NCBI RefSeq assembly: GCF_902506415.1
Contig: NZ_LR733275.1
Coordinates: 5,060,176-5,124,175 of the forward strand
DNA length: 64,000 bases
DNA from: Massilia sp. 9I
GTDB lineage: Bacteria > Pseudomonadota > Gammaproteobacteria > Burkholderiales > Burkholderiaceae_D
Direction of reading: 5' to 3'
The notes beneath the pieces were generated by a model. It had not been told where the DNA came from, ran no database searches, and saw only the letters and a program-made list of their open reading frames with translations. Numbering within the stretch: position 1 is the first letter of the stretch; every line of letters starts with the position of its first letter. Below, piece by piece: positions 18,794-27,235 of the stretch. Position numbers and translations under genes: made by a program.

Positions 18794-21052
18794 ATGAAAT
18801 TCAACGAACCAGCCACGACCAACCCGATCGACCAGCTCAAGGTAGTCGGCCAGCCGATCGACCGCATCGACGGCCCGCTCAAGACCACCGGCACCGCGCC
18901 TTACGCGATGGACCGCCACGACGTGATGCCGAACCAGGCGCACGGCTACGTGATCGGCTCCGCCATTCCGACCGGCCGCATCGTCTCGATGGACCTGGCG
19001 GCCGCGAAGGCCGCGCCGGGCGTGATCGCGATCGTCACCGCGCAGAACGCGGGCAAGCTCACCAAGGGTAACTTCAACACCGCCATGCTGCTGGGCGGCC
19101 CGCGCATCGAGCACTACCACCAGGCGGTGGCGCTGGTGGTGGCCGAGACCTTCGAGCAGGCACGCGACGCCGCGGCCCTGGTGCGCATCAAGTACGAACG
19201 CGACAAGGGCGCCTTCGACCTGAAGGCGGTACAAAGCAAGGCCATCGCACCGAAGAAGGAAGCGGCCGAGACCAAGGTCGGCAACTTCACCGGCGCCTTC
19301 GCATCGAGCCCGGTGAAGCTCGACGCCGAGTACCATACCGCGCACGAGTCGCACATGATGATGGAGCCGCATGCGAGCGTGGCGGCCTGGGATGGCGACC
19401 AGCTGACGGTATGGACCTCGAACCAGATGATTGCCTGGGCCAAGGGCGACCTGGCCAAGACTCTGGGCCTGCCGAAGGACAAGGTGCGCGTGCTGTCGCC
19501 CTATATCGGCGGCGGCTTCGGCTCCAAGCTGTTCCTGCGCGCCGACGTGGTGCTGGCGGCGCTGGGGGCAAAAGCGGCGCGGCGGCCGGTACGCGTGCCG
19601 CTGCAGCGTGCGCTCATCCCGAACAACACCACGCACCGCTCGGCGACCCTGCAGCGCATCCGCATCGGCGCCACGCGCGAAGGCAAGATCACGGCGATCG
19701 CGCACGAAAGCTGGTCCGGCAACCTGAAGGAAGGCTCGCCGGAAAACGCCGCGACCCAGACCCGCTCCCTGTACGCGGGCGAGCACCGCATGACCGCCAA
19801 CCGCGTGGCCGAGATGGACCTGCCGGAAGCGAACGCGATGCGCGCGCCGGGCGAGGCGCCGGGCCTCGCGGCGCTCGAGATCGCGATGGACGAGATGGCG
19901 GAGAAGCTGGGCATGGACCCGGTCCAGTTCCGCATCGCGAACGACACCCAGGTGGTGCCGGACAATCCGGAAAAGCCGGCCTCGAACGACCCGCAGTCGA
20001 AGAAGCCGGAGAAGGAAAAGCACAATCCGCATCCGCCGTTCTCCAAGCGCCAGTTCATCCAGTGCCTGCAGACCGGCGCCCAGCGCTTCGGCTGGGAACG
20101 CCGCAACGCCAAGCCGGGTTCCGTGCGAGACGGCCGCTGGCTGGTCGGCATGGGCATGGCCGCGGCCTTCCGCGACAACCTGCTCACCAAGTCGGCGGCG
20201 CGCGTACGCCTCGACCGGCGCGGCATCCTGACGGTGGAAACCGACATGACCGACATCGGCACCGGCAGCTATACCATCCTCGCGCAGACCGCGAGCGAGA
20301 TGATGGGCGTGCCGCTGGAGCGGGTGCGGGTGCGCCTGGGCGACTCCAGCTTCCCGGCCTCCTGCGGCTCGGGCGGGCAGTGGGGCGGCAACAACTCGGC
20401 GGCGGGCGTATACGCCGCCTGCATGAAGCTGCGCGAGGCTGTCGCGCGCCAGGCCGGCTTCGAACCGGAACGCGCGATCTTTGCCGATGGCCTGATCCGC
20501 GTCGGTGAGCGCAGCCTGCCGCTGGCACAGGCGGTGGGCGAGCGCGAGCTGGTCGCCGAAGACATGATCGAGTACGGCGACATCAACACGCGCTTCCAGC
20601 AATCGACCTTCGGCGCCCACTTCGTGGAAATCGGCGTCGATGCGGGGACCTGCGAGATCCGCATCCGTCGCATGCTGGCGGTGTGCGCGGCCGGGCGCAT
20701 CCTGAACCCGAAGACGGCGCGCAGCCAGGTGATCGGTGCGATGACGATGGGGGCGGGGGCGGCGCTGATGGAGGAGCTGGCGGTCGACAAGCGCCTTGGC
20801 TACTTCGTCAACCACGATCTCGCCACCTACGAGGTGCCGGTGCACGCCGACATCCCGCACCAGGAAGTGATTTTCCTGGACGAGGTGGATCCGATGTCCT
20901 CGCCCATGAAAGCCAAGGGCATCGCGGAGCTGGGTATCTGCGGCGTGGCGGCGGCGATCGCCAACGCCGTGTACAACGCCACCGGCGTGCGGGTACGCGA
21001 GTATCCGATCACGCTCGACAAGCTGATCGCCAAGATGCCCTTGTCGGTGTGA
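18794..21052 (+). CDS. paoC: Aldehyde oxidoreductase molybdenum-binding subunit (PaoC type)
   Basis: A 752-residue catalytic subunit. Motifs in order: GGGFGSKLFLRADVVLAALG, AMRAPGEAPGLAALEIAMDEM, GSGGQWGGNNSAAGVYAAC and, near the C-terminus, KGIAELGICGVAAAIANAV with the catalytic glutamate. These enzymes hydroxylate aldehydes to acids with a molybdopterin-cytosine dinucleotide cofactor. Unlike E. coli, no paoD (XdhC-type maturation factor) follows, so insertion of the cofactor must rely on a gene elsewhere. GGAAGGGA precedes the ATG. Confidence 0.9.
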   Translation: MKFNEPATTNPIDQLKVVGQPIDRIDGPLKTTGTAPYAMDRHDVMPNQAHGYVIGSAIPTGRIVSMDLAAAKAAPGVIAIVTAQNAGKLTKGNFNTAMLLGGPRIEHYHQAVALVVAETFEQARDAAALVRIKYERDKGAFDLKAVQSKAIAPKKEAAETKVGNFTGAFASSPVKLDAEYHTAHESHMMMEPHASVAAWDGDQLTVWTSNQMIAWAKGDLAKTLGLPKDKVRVLSPYIGGGFGSKLFLRADVVLAALGAKAARRPVRVPLQRALIPNNTTHRSATLQRIRIGATREGKITAIAHESWSGNLKEGSPENAATQTRSLYAGEHRMTANRVAEMDLPEANAMRAPGEAPGLAALEIAMDEMAEKLGMDPVQFRIANDTQVVPDNPEKPASNDPQSKKPEKEKHNPHPPFSKRQFIQCLQTGAQRFGWERRNAKPGSVRDGRWLVGMGMAAAFRDNLLTKSAARVRLDRRGILTVETDMTDIGTGSYTILAQTASEMMGVPLERVRVRLGDSSFPASCGSGGQWGGNNSAAGVYAACMKLREAVARQAGFEPERAIFADGLIRVGERSLPLAQAVGERELVAEDMIEYGDINTRFQQSTFGAHFVEIGVDAGTCEIRIRRMLAVCAAGRILNPKTARSQVIGAMTMGAGAALMEELAVDKRLGYFVNHDLATYEVPVHADIPHQEVIFLDEVDPMSSPMKAKGIAELGICGVAAAIANAVYNATGVRVREYPITLDKLIAKMPLSV

Positions 21053-21057
21053 TGTGA

Positions 21058-21083
21058 GGGGTGGCCGGCGTACCGGCCACCCC
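21058..21083 (+). terminator. Strong hairpin after paoC
   Basis: GGGGTGGCCGG pairs perfectly with CCGGCCACCCC around a CGTA loop (11-bp stem) 6 bases after the paoC stop. It lacks a T-run, so termination efficiency is uncertain. Confidence 0.6.
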
Positions 21084-21174
21084 TGCGCATTTCCGTCAAA
21101 GTGAAAATGCGCGTAAATATCCGCTTGTGCTTCTGTTATCCTCCTGCGCTTTGACGTCTCAAGCACATAGTACG

Positions 21175-22119
21175 ATGCTGTCAGCACCAGGTAGCACCAC
21201 CTCTCTCGTTCCCATCCGCCGCATCGACTGGATCCAGCTGGCCGCCGGCTTCGCGCTGCTGGCCTGCGTGGTCATGGTATGGCGCTGGGGTGGCACCGTC
21301 GCCGATTCGCAGGCCTATTACGATACCGCGCGCTGGCTGCGCGGCGAGATCCCGGCCAGCACCCTGGTGGCGCCTTTCCCCTACCGCCTGCTGGTGCCGG
21401 CCGTGGCCTCGATCATCCCCGGCGACCTGCACAACGGCTTCGCGATGCTGAACTGGCTGCTGGTCACGAGCGGCGCCTGCCTGATGTCGGCCTGCGCGCT
21501 ACGCGTGGGACTCGGCCCGCGGCGTGCGGTCATGGCGGGCCTCCTGATGATCGTCTCGGTGCCGACCTTCTGGTTCGCACCTTATCTGGTGGTCGACCCG
21601 GGCTCGGTGTGCGCGCGCGCCGCCTTCGTGCTGGCGCTGCTGTGCGGCCAGCCCTGGCTGGCCGCTGTTGCCGGCCTGTTAGGGACCGCCGTGCGCGAGG
21701 AGAACATCCTGCTGCTGGTGTGGCTGGTCGCGATGCGCCGCATCGCCATCCTGCCGGGCCTGGCCTTCCTCGCCGCGGCGGGCGCCTGGATCATGGCGGT
21801 GCGCTGGTGGCTGGTCACGGGCTTGCCAAGCTACACCTGGTCGCCGCGCTGGGAGCAGGTGCTGCATGCGCTGGGCGACTGGCGCTCGCTGGCCACGATC
21901 ATCGGCGCCGCGCTGCCGATCGTGCCGCTGGCGCTGCTGGGCTGGCGCGCCGCGCCGCAAGCGCTGCGGCCTTTCGCCAGCCTGCTCGTGCTGATGGCGC
22001 TGCCGCCGCTGTACGCGGCGCTGTGCGTGCGCGTCGACGGGCGCGCGGTGTGGGGACTGTATCCCTTCCTGGTGCCGTTCGCGGCCTGCGCGCATTGGGG
22101 ATTCGGCCAACGCCGTTGA
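21175..22119 (+). CDS. Polytopic inner-membrane protein of unknown function
   Basis: A 314-residue protein with about eight to nine hydrophobic segments (for example IQLAAGFALLACVVMVW, LNWLLVTSGACLMSACALRV, AVMAGLLMIVSVPTFWF, ALPIVPLALLGW). An early loop has GGTVADSQAYYDTARWLRGE and an arginine/glutamate pair lies in GTAVREENILLLVWL, features reminiscent of membrane glycosyltransferase-like or polysaccharide proteins, but I cannot assign a family. The ATG at 21175 was chosen for hydrophobicity context. Its stop overlaps the -35 of the next promoter. Confidence 0.65.
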   Translation: MLSAPGSTTSLVPIRRIDWIQLAAGFALLACVVMVWRWGGTVADSQAYYDTARWLRGEIPASTLVAPFPYRLLVPAVASIIPGDLHNGFAMLNWLLVTSGACLMSACALRVGLGPRRAVMAGLLMIVSVPTFWFAPYLVVDPGSVCARAAFVLALLCGQPWLAAVAGLLGTAVREENILLLVWLVAMRRIAILPGLAFLAAAGAWIMAVRWWLVTGLPSYTWSPRWEQVLHALGDWRSLATIIGAALPIVPLALLGWRAAPQALRPFASLLVLMALPPLYAALCVRVDGRAVWGLYPFLVPFAACAHWGFGQRR

Positions 22120-22143
22120 CGGATGCGGGATAAGGGCTATACT
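22116..22143 (+). promoter_or_regulatory. Strong sigma-70 promoter upstream of rnk
   Basis: TTGACG (22116-22121), 16-base spacer, TATACT (22138-22143): 5/6 and 5/6 matches to consensus. It starts inside the stop region of the previous gene and gives an rnk leader of about 268 bases. Confidence 0.75.
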
Positions 22144-22149
22144 GCCCTC

Positions 22150-22418
22150 ATGTATCCACCACGCTTCACATTGCCGGCCAACGCCGCCTGCCAGCAGGGC
22201 AGGGGCTTTGCCGCGTCCGTGGAACGTGACTGCGCCGCCGTCTCCCGAGCGGTGCAGCAGTCGTCGCGCAACCTCGCCTGGCTCGTCCGGGCTCGGTGAG
22301 GACCTCTGCACGCGTTTAGCCGTCCTCCCGAGCCTACTCCACACCGATACCGGCGGCTGCCATCGCAGCCGTCATCGCCAATTGCCCGCCGCCGTGCGGG
22401 CACGATCAGGAGTGAACA
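22150..22418 (+). promoter_or_regulatory. Long 5' leader of rnk
   Basis: About 268 bases from the predicted transcription start to the rnk ATG contain no convincing gene. GC-rich short inverted segments (for example GCCTGCCAGCAGGGC and GGCGGCTGCCATCGCAGCC) suggest structure. An ATG exactly at the predicted start opens a 49-codon frame, which could be a leaderless peptide but has no family signal. Leaders of rnk in gammaproteobacteria are known to be structured; equivalence here is inference. Confidence 0.4.
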
Positions 22419-22826
22419 ATGAAACCGACCATCCTCGTGTCATGGCTGGATATGGACCGCCTCGACCGCATGCTGGATTCCCTGCCTGCCGCCCAGGCCG
22501 ACGCGCGCGACGCGCTGCTCGATGAACTGGGCCGCGCCGGACTTGCGGAACCCTGGGAGATGCCACCCGACGTCGTCACCATGAATTCGCGCGTGCGCTT
22601 CGCCTTCGACGACGCCGGGCAGGACGTGACAATGACGCTGACCTATCCGAAAGACATGAACGGCAACCCCGAGCAGCTGTCGATCCTGACCCCGGTCGGC
22701 ACCGCGCTGCTCGGCCTGAAGGTAGGCGACACCATCAGCTGGGAGCGCCCGGATGGCGCCCTGTTCAATGTCAGCGTCCGGGCAATCGAGTACCAGCCGG
22801 AGCGCGACGGGCAGTATCACCGCTGA
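22419..22826 (+). CDS. rnk: Nucleoside diphosphate kinase regulator Rnk
   Basis: A 135-residue protein of the Rnk family: N-terminal helical part (LDRMLDSLPAAQADARDALLDELGRA) and a C-terminal GreA/GreB-like FKBP domain (MNSRVRFAFDD, VTMTLTYPKDMNGNPEQLSILTPVGTALLGLKVGD, ISWERPDG). Rnk binds RNA polymerase and affects nucleoside triphosphate pools and Ndk levels. CAGGAG precedes the ATG. Its 3' end overlaps the convergent PAP2 gene by 56 bases. ndk itself lies near the far end of this window. Confidence 0.92.
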   Translation: MKPTILVSWLDMDRLDRMLDSLPAAQADARDALLDELGRAGLAEPWEMPPDVVTMNSRVRFAFDDAGQDVTMTLTYPKDMNGNPEQLSILTPVGTALLGLKVGDTISWERPDGALFNVSVRAIEYQPERDGQYHR

Positions 22827-23553
22827 GCGTGGGCAGGCGCTTGACTCGCGCCTGCAACACCACCACCAGCCCCAGCACGATGGCGCAGGCAATCCACATC
22901 GACCACAGGGTGTGGCTCAGGAAGTGCGCGCCGCGCATCTGCTGCATCCATCCCAGGCCCAAGCCCGGCGCCAGGCAGGCGGCCAAGACCCGCCAGGCCT
23001 TGCGTCCAGGACCCGGCAACCACAGCACCACCAGCGACACCAGCCACAGCGCGCTGGAGGCGTGTCCCGCCGGCAGGCAGTGGCCGGGCAGGATGCCGGG
23101 TGGCAGCGCCTCGAACAGGCGCAGGTAGGGCTCCTTGCCGCCGTAGCGCGCCAGGTCCCAGGGACAGTGGGCGTTGCTGGACTGCTTGAGCAGGCTGGTG
23201 ATGACCGGAACTAGGACGGCCGACCATGCGACCACGCGCAGGCGTAAGCGCGCCAGCGGCCGGTCAAACGCCGCCTGCGGCCAGATCGCATCGCCCACGG
23301 CCAGCGCGATGAGCAGGCCGGCGCACACCGTCAGCGCGGTCTTGGCGATGCGGTGGCTGAAGGTCGCGGTGAGCCAGGCTTCGCGCCAGGGGAAGGCGCC
23401 GGTCACCCGGTCGTATAGCGCATCCGCCATGCGCAGGTCGATGTCGGTGCGCGCCTCCAGCGCGTAGATCAGGAGCGCCGTCAGCAGCAGCAAGAGGGCG
23501 AGCCGGATCGCGGTCGCCGTCTCCAGCAGTTGTTCCCGACCTCGCACTTTCAT
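22771..23553 (-). CDS. PAP2-family lipid phosphatase
   Basis: A 260-residue membrane phosphatase of the PAP2 superfamily. Motifs: KQSSNAHCPWDL (C1, with Cys where many members have Arg), PAGHASS (C2) and RGAHFLSHTLWSMW (C3, catalytic His), set among six helices. The CPWDL variant of C1 recurs in lipid A/undecaprenyl-diphosphate PAP2 enzymes. It follows eptA by 28 bases, so it probably acts on lipid A or on the lipid carrier in the same envelope-modification response. Start 23553 has GGAAG upstream; an earlier ATG lies inside eptA. Confidence 0.85.
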   Translation of the reverse strand: MKVRGREQLLETATAIRLALLLLLTALLIYALEARTDIDLRMADALYDRVTGAFPWREAWLTATFSHRIAKTALTVCAGLLIALAVGDAIWPQAAFDRPLARLRLRVVAWSAVLVPVITSLLKQSSNAHCPWDLARYGGKEPYLRLFEALPPGILPGHCLPAGHASSALWLVSLVVLWLPGPGRKAWRVLAACLAPGLGLGWMQQMRGAHFLSHTLWSMWIACAIVLGLVVVLQARVKRLPTLSGDTARRAPAGTRLPGR

Positions 23554-23581
23554 CACTTCCGATACGCCCGCGTCTTCTGCT

Positions 23582-25255
23582 TCAGTTACGTACGCAGGCA
23601 TGGAACAGGTCCAGTTTCGGATTCAGGACGGCGGTTTCGACATTCAGCATGCCAAGCACCGAGTGGAACACGTTGTCGTGCGAGAGCGGCTGGTCGGCGC
23701 GCGCCTGCAGGCAAGAGCGGTCGATGCGGAAGCGCTGGCTGAAGCCGTCCGACATCCACAGCATCATCGGCACGTGGGTCTGCTCGCTGGGGGCGAACAG
23801 GTAGGGCGCGCCGTGCAGGTACATATTGCCTTCGCCGAGCGATTCGCCGTGGTCCGAGAAGTACAGCATCGAGGTGTCCACGCCTGACTCGCTGGCGGTC
23901 TTGCGCAGCAGGTCGATGGTGTCGGCCAGGAAGCTGTCGGTGTAGAGGATGGTGTTGTCGTAGGCCGCGACGATCGAGTCGCGGGTGCAGGTCTCGAATT
24001 CGCTGCTGTTGCAGACCGGGCCGAAGCGGCCGAAGCCGGCGGGATAGCGGTGCGCATAGGCGGGGCCGTGGCTGCCTTTCTGGTGCAGCACGATGACCAG
24101 GTCCTTGGTCGACTGGCGGATCAGGTTCGGCAGGCCCTCGAGCAGGTCCTGGTCATAGCATTCGTCGCCCGCGCAATTGCGGCTGCCGGTGCTCGGGTTG
24201 GAGACGTCGACGAATTCCACGCGGTCGCACACGCCCTTGCAGCCCGAGTTGTTGTCGCGCCAGTGGACACGGAAACCGGCGTGCTTGAGCACGTCGAGCA
24301 GGCCTTCCTGGTGCTTGGCCTTGTTGTCGTCATAGCGCTCGCGCGTCATGGCCGAGAACACGCAGGGCACCGATACCGCGGTGGCCGTGCCGCAGGACTC
24401 GACCTTGGCAAAATTGATCAGGCCATCCTCGTGCGCGAGGCGCGGGTTGGTTTCGCGCGCATAGCCGTTGAGCGAGAAGTTGGCGGCGCGTGCGGTTTCG
24501 CCGACCACGATCACGGTCACGGTGCGGCGCGTCTGGCCGGCCCAGCGGCTGCCCTTGGTAGCGTCGCGGCCGATTTCCTGCAGCGGAACCGGCGTGCTCC
24601 AGCGGTTGCGCAGGTAGCCGTTGAGCGCCTGCACGGCATTCGTCGGGGTGAGCAGGTAGCGCAGTTCACGGTGTTCGCGCACCGCCGGCGCCAAGGTCTT
24701 GAACAGCAGGACCAGCAGCAGCGCCGCCAGCGCCAGCGCACCGGCGAAGATGCCAGCGCGTTGCGCGATCCCACGCACGCCTTGCGGGTACTGCAACTTC
24801 GCACGTGCCACCAGAAGCGAGGGCAGGCCGCCGGTCACGGCAACGAACAGCACCATGTGCCAATTCAGCAACTCGGTTGCTTCGCGGGTGTCGGTTTCGA
24901 AGATGCTCTGGATGATGGCCTTGTCGATCACGACGCCGTACTGGTTGATGAACCAGGCCGAGGCCGAGGCGGTCAGCAGGAAAGCGATCAGCGCCGGCTT
25001 GACGACGAAGCGGAAGCTGAAGGGCGTCAGGAGCGCATAGAACAGCAGCACCACGATGGCGAAGCTGCCGGCCAGCACCGGCAGGCGCGCGAGCGAGAAG
25101 CCGCCGACCGCATGGACGAAGTTGGACCAGAAATTGAAGTTGCCGACGGTGGCCAGCAGCAGGGCGACGGTAAAGACGAGCAGGTTGGCGCTGATGCGCC
25201 GGGACAGGACGTTTTGCACTTGTATCACTTCTGAGCAGGTGGCCGGAATGGCCAC
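23582..25255 (-). CDS. eptA: Phosphoethanolamine-lipid A transferase EptA
   Basis: A 557-residue inner-membrane enzyme: five N-terminal helices (to about residue 185) and a periplasmic sulfatase-fold domain. It transfers phosphoethanolamine from phosphatidylethanolamine to lipid A phosphates, lowering binding of polymyxin and cationic peptides. Seen: zinc ligand Glu253 in VGETARAANF, nucleophile Thr290 in SCGTATAVSVPC, HQKGSHGPAY and YFSDHGESLGE, and the disulfide cysteines (SGCKGVCDRV, CAGDECYDQD). GTG start with CAGGAAT upstream. It lies 51 bases after the histidine kinase gene in one operon with its regulators. Confidence 0.93.
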   Translation of the reverse strand: MAIPATCSEVIQVQNVLSRRISANLLVFTVALLLATVGNFNFWSNFVHAVGGFSLARLPVLAGSFAIVVLLFYALLTPFSFRFVVKPALIAFLLTASASAWFINQYGVVIDKAIIQSIFETDTREATELLNWHMVLFVAVTGGLPSLLVARAKLQYPQGVRGIAQRAGIFAGALALAALLLVLLFKTLAPAVREHRELRYLLTPTNAVQALNGYLRNRWSTPVPLQEIGRDATKGSRWAGQTRRTVTVIVVGETARAANFSLNGYARETNPRLAHEDGLINFAKVESCGTATAVSVPCVFSAMTRERYDDNKAKHQEGLLDVLKHAGFRVHWRDNNSGCKGVCDRVEFVDVSNPSTGSRNCAGDECYDQDLLEGLPNLIRQSTKDLVIVLHQKGSHGPAYAHRYPAGFGRFGPVCNSSEFETCTRDSIVAAYDNTILYTDSFLADTIDLLRKTASESGVDTSMLYFSDHGESLGEGNMYLHGAPYLFAPSEQTHVPMMLWMSDGFSQRFRIDRSCLQARADQPLSHDNVFHSVLGMLNVETAVLNPKLDLFHACVRN

Positions 25256-25306
25256 GCTATTCCTGAAGGATACGAAACGGCTCGTGAGCCGCTCGTCAGC
25301 AGGATG

Positions 25307-26527
25307 TTAAGGCTGTGTGAACGTGAGCGTAAAACGACTGCCGCCATCAACCCGCGCTTCGTAGGCGAAGCCGGCGCCCAGGAAATCGCAGATGCGGCGC
25401 GCCAGCGCCAGGCCGAGTCCGGTACCGCCCGAGCCGCTCGACGGTGCGCCGCCGCTGCCCAGCGTGGCGACCACCGCCGGCGGCAGGCCGGGGCCGGTAT
25501 CTTCCACCACCACCTGGCCCGGCAGCAGGCGCACCACGACTTCGCCGCGGTCGGTGTACTGGCAGGCGTTACGCACCAGGTTGCCGATCGCGGCCGCGCA
25601 CAGTTCGCGCGGGGCGCGCACCTCCAGCGACGGGCCGTCGACGAAGCGCAGCGCAACCGGCTTGCCGGCCACCAGCATGCGGTATTTTTCCACTTCCTCT
25701 TCCGCGACCTGCTCGAGCGGGACCGGCGCCAGCGTGCCGAGCTGCGGCGCGCGCGCCAGCAGCAGGAGCACCGTGACGCATTCGGCCGCTTCGCGCGCGG
25801 CGCGGTAGATGCGCTCGGCCGGACCGCGCACGGCAGGCGCGGCTTCCTGCATCAGGATCTCGGCGGCGCCCATGATCACGGTGAGCGGGCTGCGCAGCTC
25901 GTGGCTGACGTCGCCGGTGAAGTAGCGTTCGCGGTCCAGGAAAGCGCGCAGCTCGGTGGTGTGGGCCACCAGCGCGCGCGCCAGCACGCCCAGTTCGTCC
26001 TTGCGGCCGGTGAGGGCGGCCGGGGCGCTGTCACTGCCGACCGCCAGCGCCAGCTCGCTGATCGGCGTCACCACGCGGGTGCCGAGGAAGCCGCCCAGCA
26101 TCGTGGCGAGCAGCACGAAGCCGACGATCACCGCCGCAAACATCGAGTACACCACCACTTCGATCTTGTCGTAATCGCTTTCATGGTCGACCAGCACCCA
26201 GTTGCCGCGCGCGTCGTGACCGGCCAGCACGTGCAGGCGGGTGGTGCCGACGTCGACCTTGTGCACGCCGTCGGCCAGGTTGCGCAGCGGCGCGGGAATG
26301 GCTTCATTGCGCTGGAAGCGCAGGCCGGCCGGCATGTCGACGTCCAGGCCAGCGGCCTGGCGCGGCGCGGCCCAGGCGACCGCCGCCTCGAGCCGCTTGT
26401 CGACCAGCTGCACCTCGATGCCTTCAACCGCCACCGCTGCGATGAAGGCGAAGAAGGTCGAGGCGCCAAGGCCGAACAGGACGAATGCGACGACAATGCG
26501 CCGTTTTAAGGAATCAGCGCTTCGCAT
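25307..26527 (-). CDS. Sensor histidine kinase (PmrB/QseC-like)
   Basis: A 406-residue kinase: helix 1 at about residues 10-34, a periplasmic sensor loop of about 90 residues, helix 2 at about 124-147, then HisKA with His209 in FTGDVSHELRSPLTVI and HATPase motifs NLVRNACQYT, VEDTGPGLP and GGTGLGLALARRI. The sensor loop has acidic residues just before helix 2 (DHESDYDKIE). It overlaps the response regulator gene by 14 bases. Being followed by eptA and a PAP2 gene points to an envelope-stress or cation/peptide sensor acting like PmrAB. Confidence 0.9.
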   Translation of the reverse strand: MRSADSLKRRIVVAFVLFGLGASTFFAFIAAVAVEGIEVQLVDKRLEAAVAWAAPRQAAGLDVDMPAGLRFQRNEAIPAPLRNLADGVHKVDVGTTRLHVLAGHDARGNWVLVDHESDYDKIEVVVYSMFAAVIVGFVLLATMLGGFLGTRVVTPISELALAVGSDSAPAALTGRKDELGVLARALVAHTTELRAFLDRERYFTGDVSHELRSPLTVIMGAAEILMQEAAPAVRGPAERIYRAAREAAECVTVLLLLARAPQLGTLAPVPLEQVAEEEVEKYRMLVAGKPVALRFVDGPSLEVRAPRELCAAAIGNLVRNACQYTDRGEVVVRLLPGQVVVEDTGPGLPPAVVATLGSGGAPSSGSGGTGLGLALARRICDFLGAGFAYEARVDGGSRFTLTFTQP

Positions 26528-27203
26528 CCGCCTGCACCAGCTTGTAGCCGACCCCGGCTACGGTCTGCAGCATGGGCGTCGCAAAAGGCTTGTCGATGGC
26601 CTGGCGCAGCGCATGGATGTGGGTGCGCAGGGCATCGCTGTCGGGGCGGTCCTCGCCCCACACGGCCTGCTCGAGCGTTTCGCGGGTGACGATGCGTGGC
26701 GCCGCCACCAGGAGGCAGCGCAGCAGGATGTAGCCGGTCTTGGTGAGCTGCACCGGCACCCCGGCGCGCGCGGCTTCCTGCATGTCCGGGTCGTAGCTGA
26801 GCTCGCCGAAGCGCAGGGTGGTGTGCAGCGCGTGGGTGGCGGCCGAGCGCCGCACCAGCGCCTTCAGGCGCACTTCCAGTTCCACCAGCGAGAAGGGCTT
26901 GACCAGGTAGTCGTCGGCGCCGCTGTCGAAGCCGGCCACCTTGTCGGGCAGGCTGTCGCGCGCGGTCAGCATCAGCACCGGGGTCGATTTGCCGAGCTCG
27001 GTACGCAGCTTCTGGCAAAGCTCCAGGCCGTTCAGGCCAGGCAGCCCGACGTCGAGGATGATGACGTCGTAGTCGTTTTCGGAAGCCAGCGCCAGCCCGC
27101 CATAGCCGTTGCGGGCGGAATCGAGCTGGTGGCCTTTGGGTTCCAGGAAACCGTACAGGTTGGCGAGGATGTCCGGATGGTCTTCGACGATGAGGATGCG
27201 CAT
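26514..27203 (-). CDS. OmpR-family response regulator (PmrA/QseB-like)
   Basis: A 229-residue regulator: receiver domain with phospho-acceptor Asp51 (VIILDVGLPGLNG), Thr and Lys switch residues in LMLTARD and YLVKPFS, then a winged-helix DNA-binding domain (VQLTKTGYILLRCL ... DALRTHIHALRQAI ... TVAGVGYKLVQ). First gene of the leftward operon with histidine kinase, eptA and PAP2; it likely autoregulates that operon. No clear promoter was seen in the 32 bases to the next gene, so the start may be fed from further upstream. Confidence 0.92.
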   Translation of the reverse strand: MRILIVEDHPDILANLYGFLEPKGHQLDSARNGYGGLALASENDYDVIILDVGLPGLNGLELCQKLRTELGKSTPVLMLTARDSLPDKVAGFDSGADDYLVKPFSLVELEVRLKALVRRSAATHALHTTLRFGELSYDPDMQEAARAGVPVQLTKTGYILLRCLLVAAPRIVTRETLEQAVWGEDRPDSDALRTHIHALRQAIDKPFATPMLQTVAGVGYKLVQADAKR

Positions 27204-27235
27204 CCGCCTATTCTAGTGCAGAGGCGCGTGTGCAG

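Noticed and set aside
22150..22299. 49-codon frame in the rnk leader
   Set aside because: It lacks a ribosome site and any family signal; kept only as a possible leaderless peptide in the leader description.
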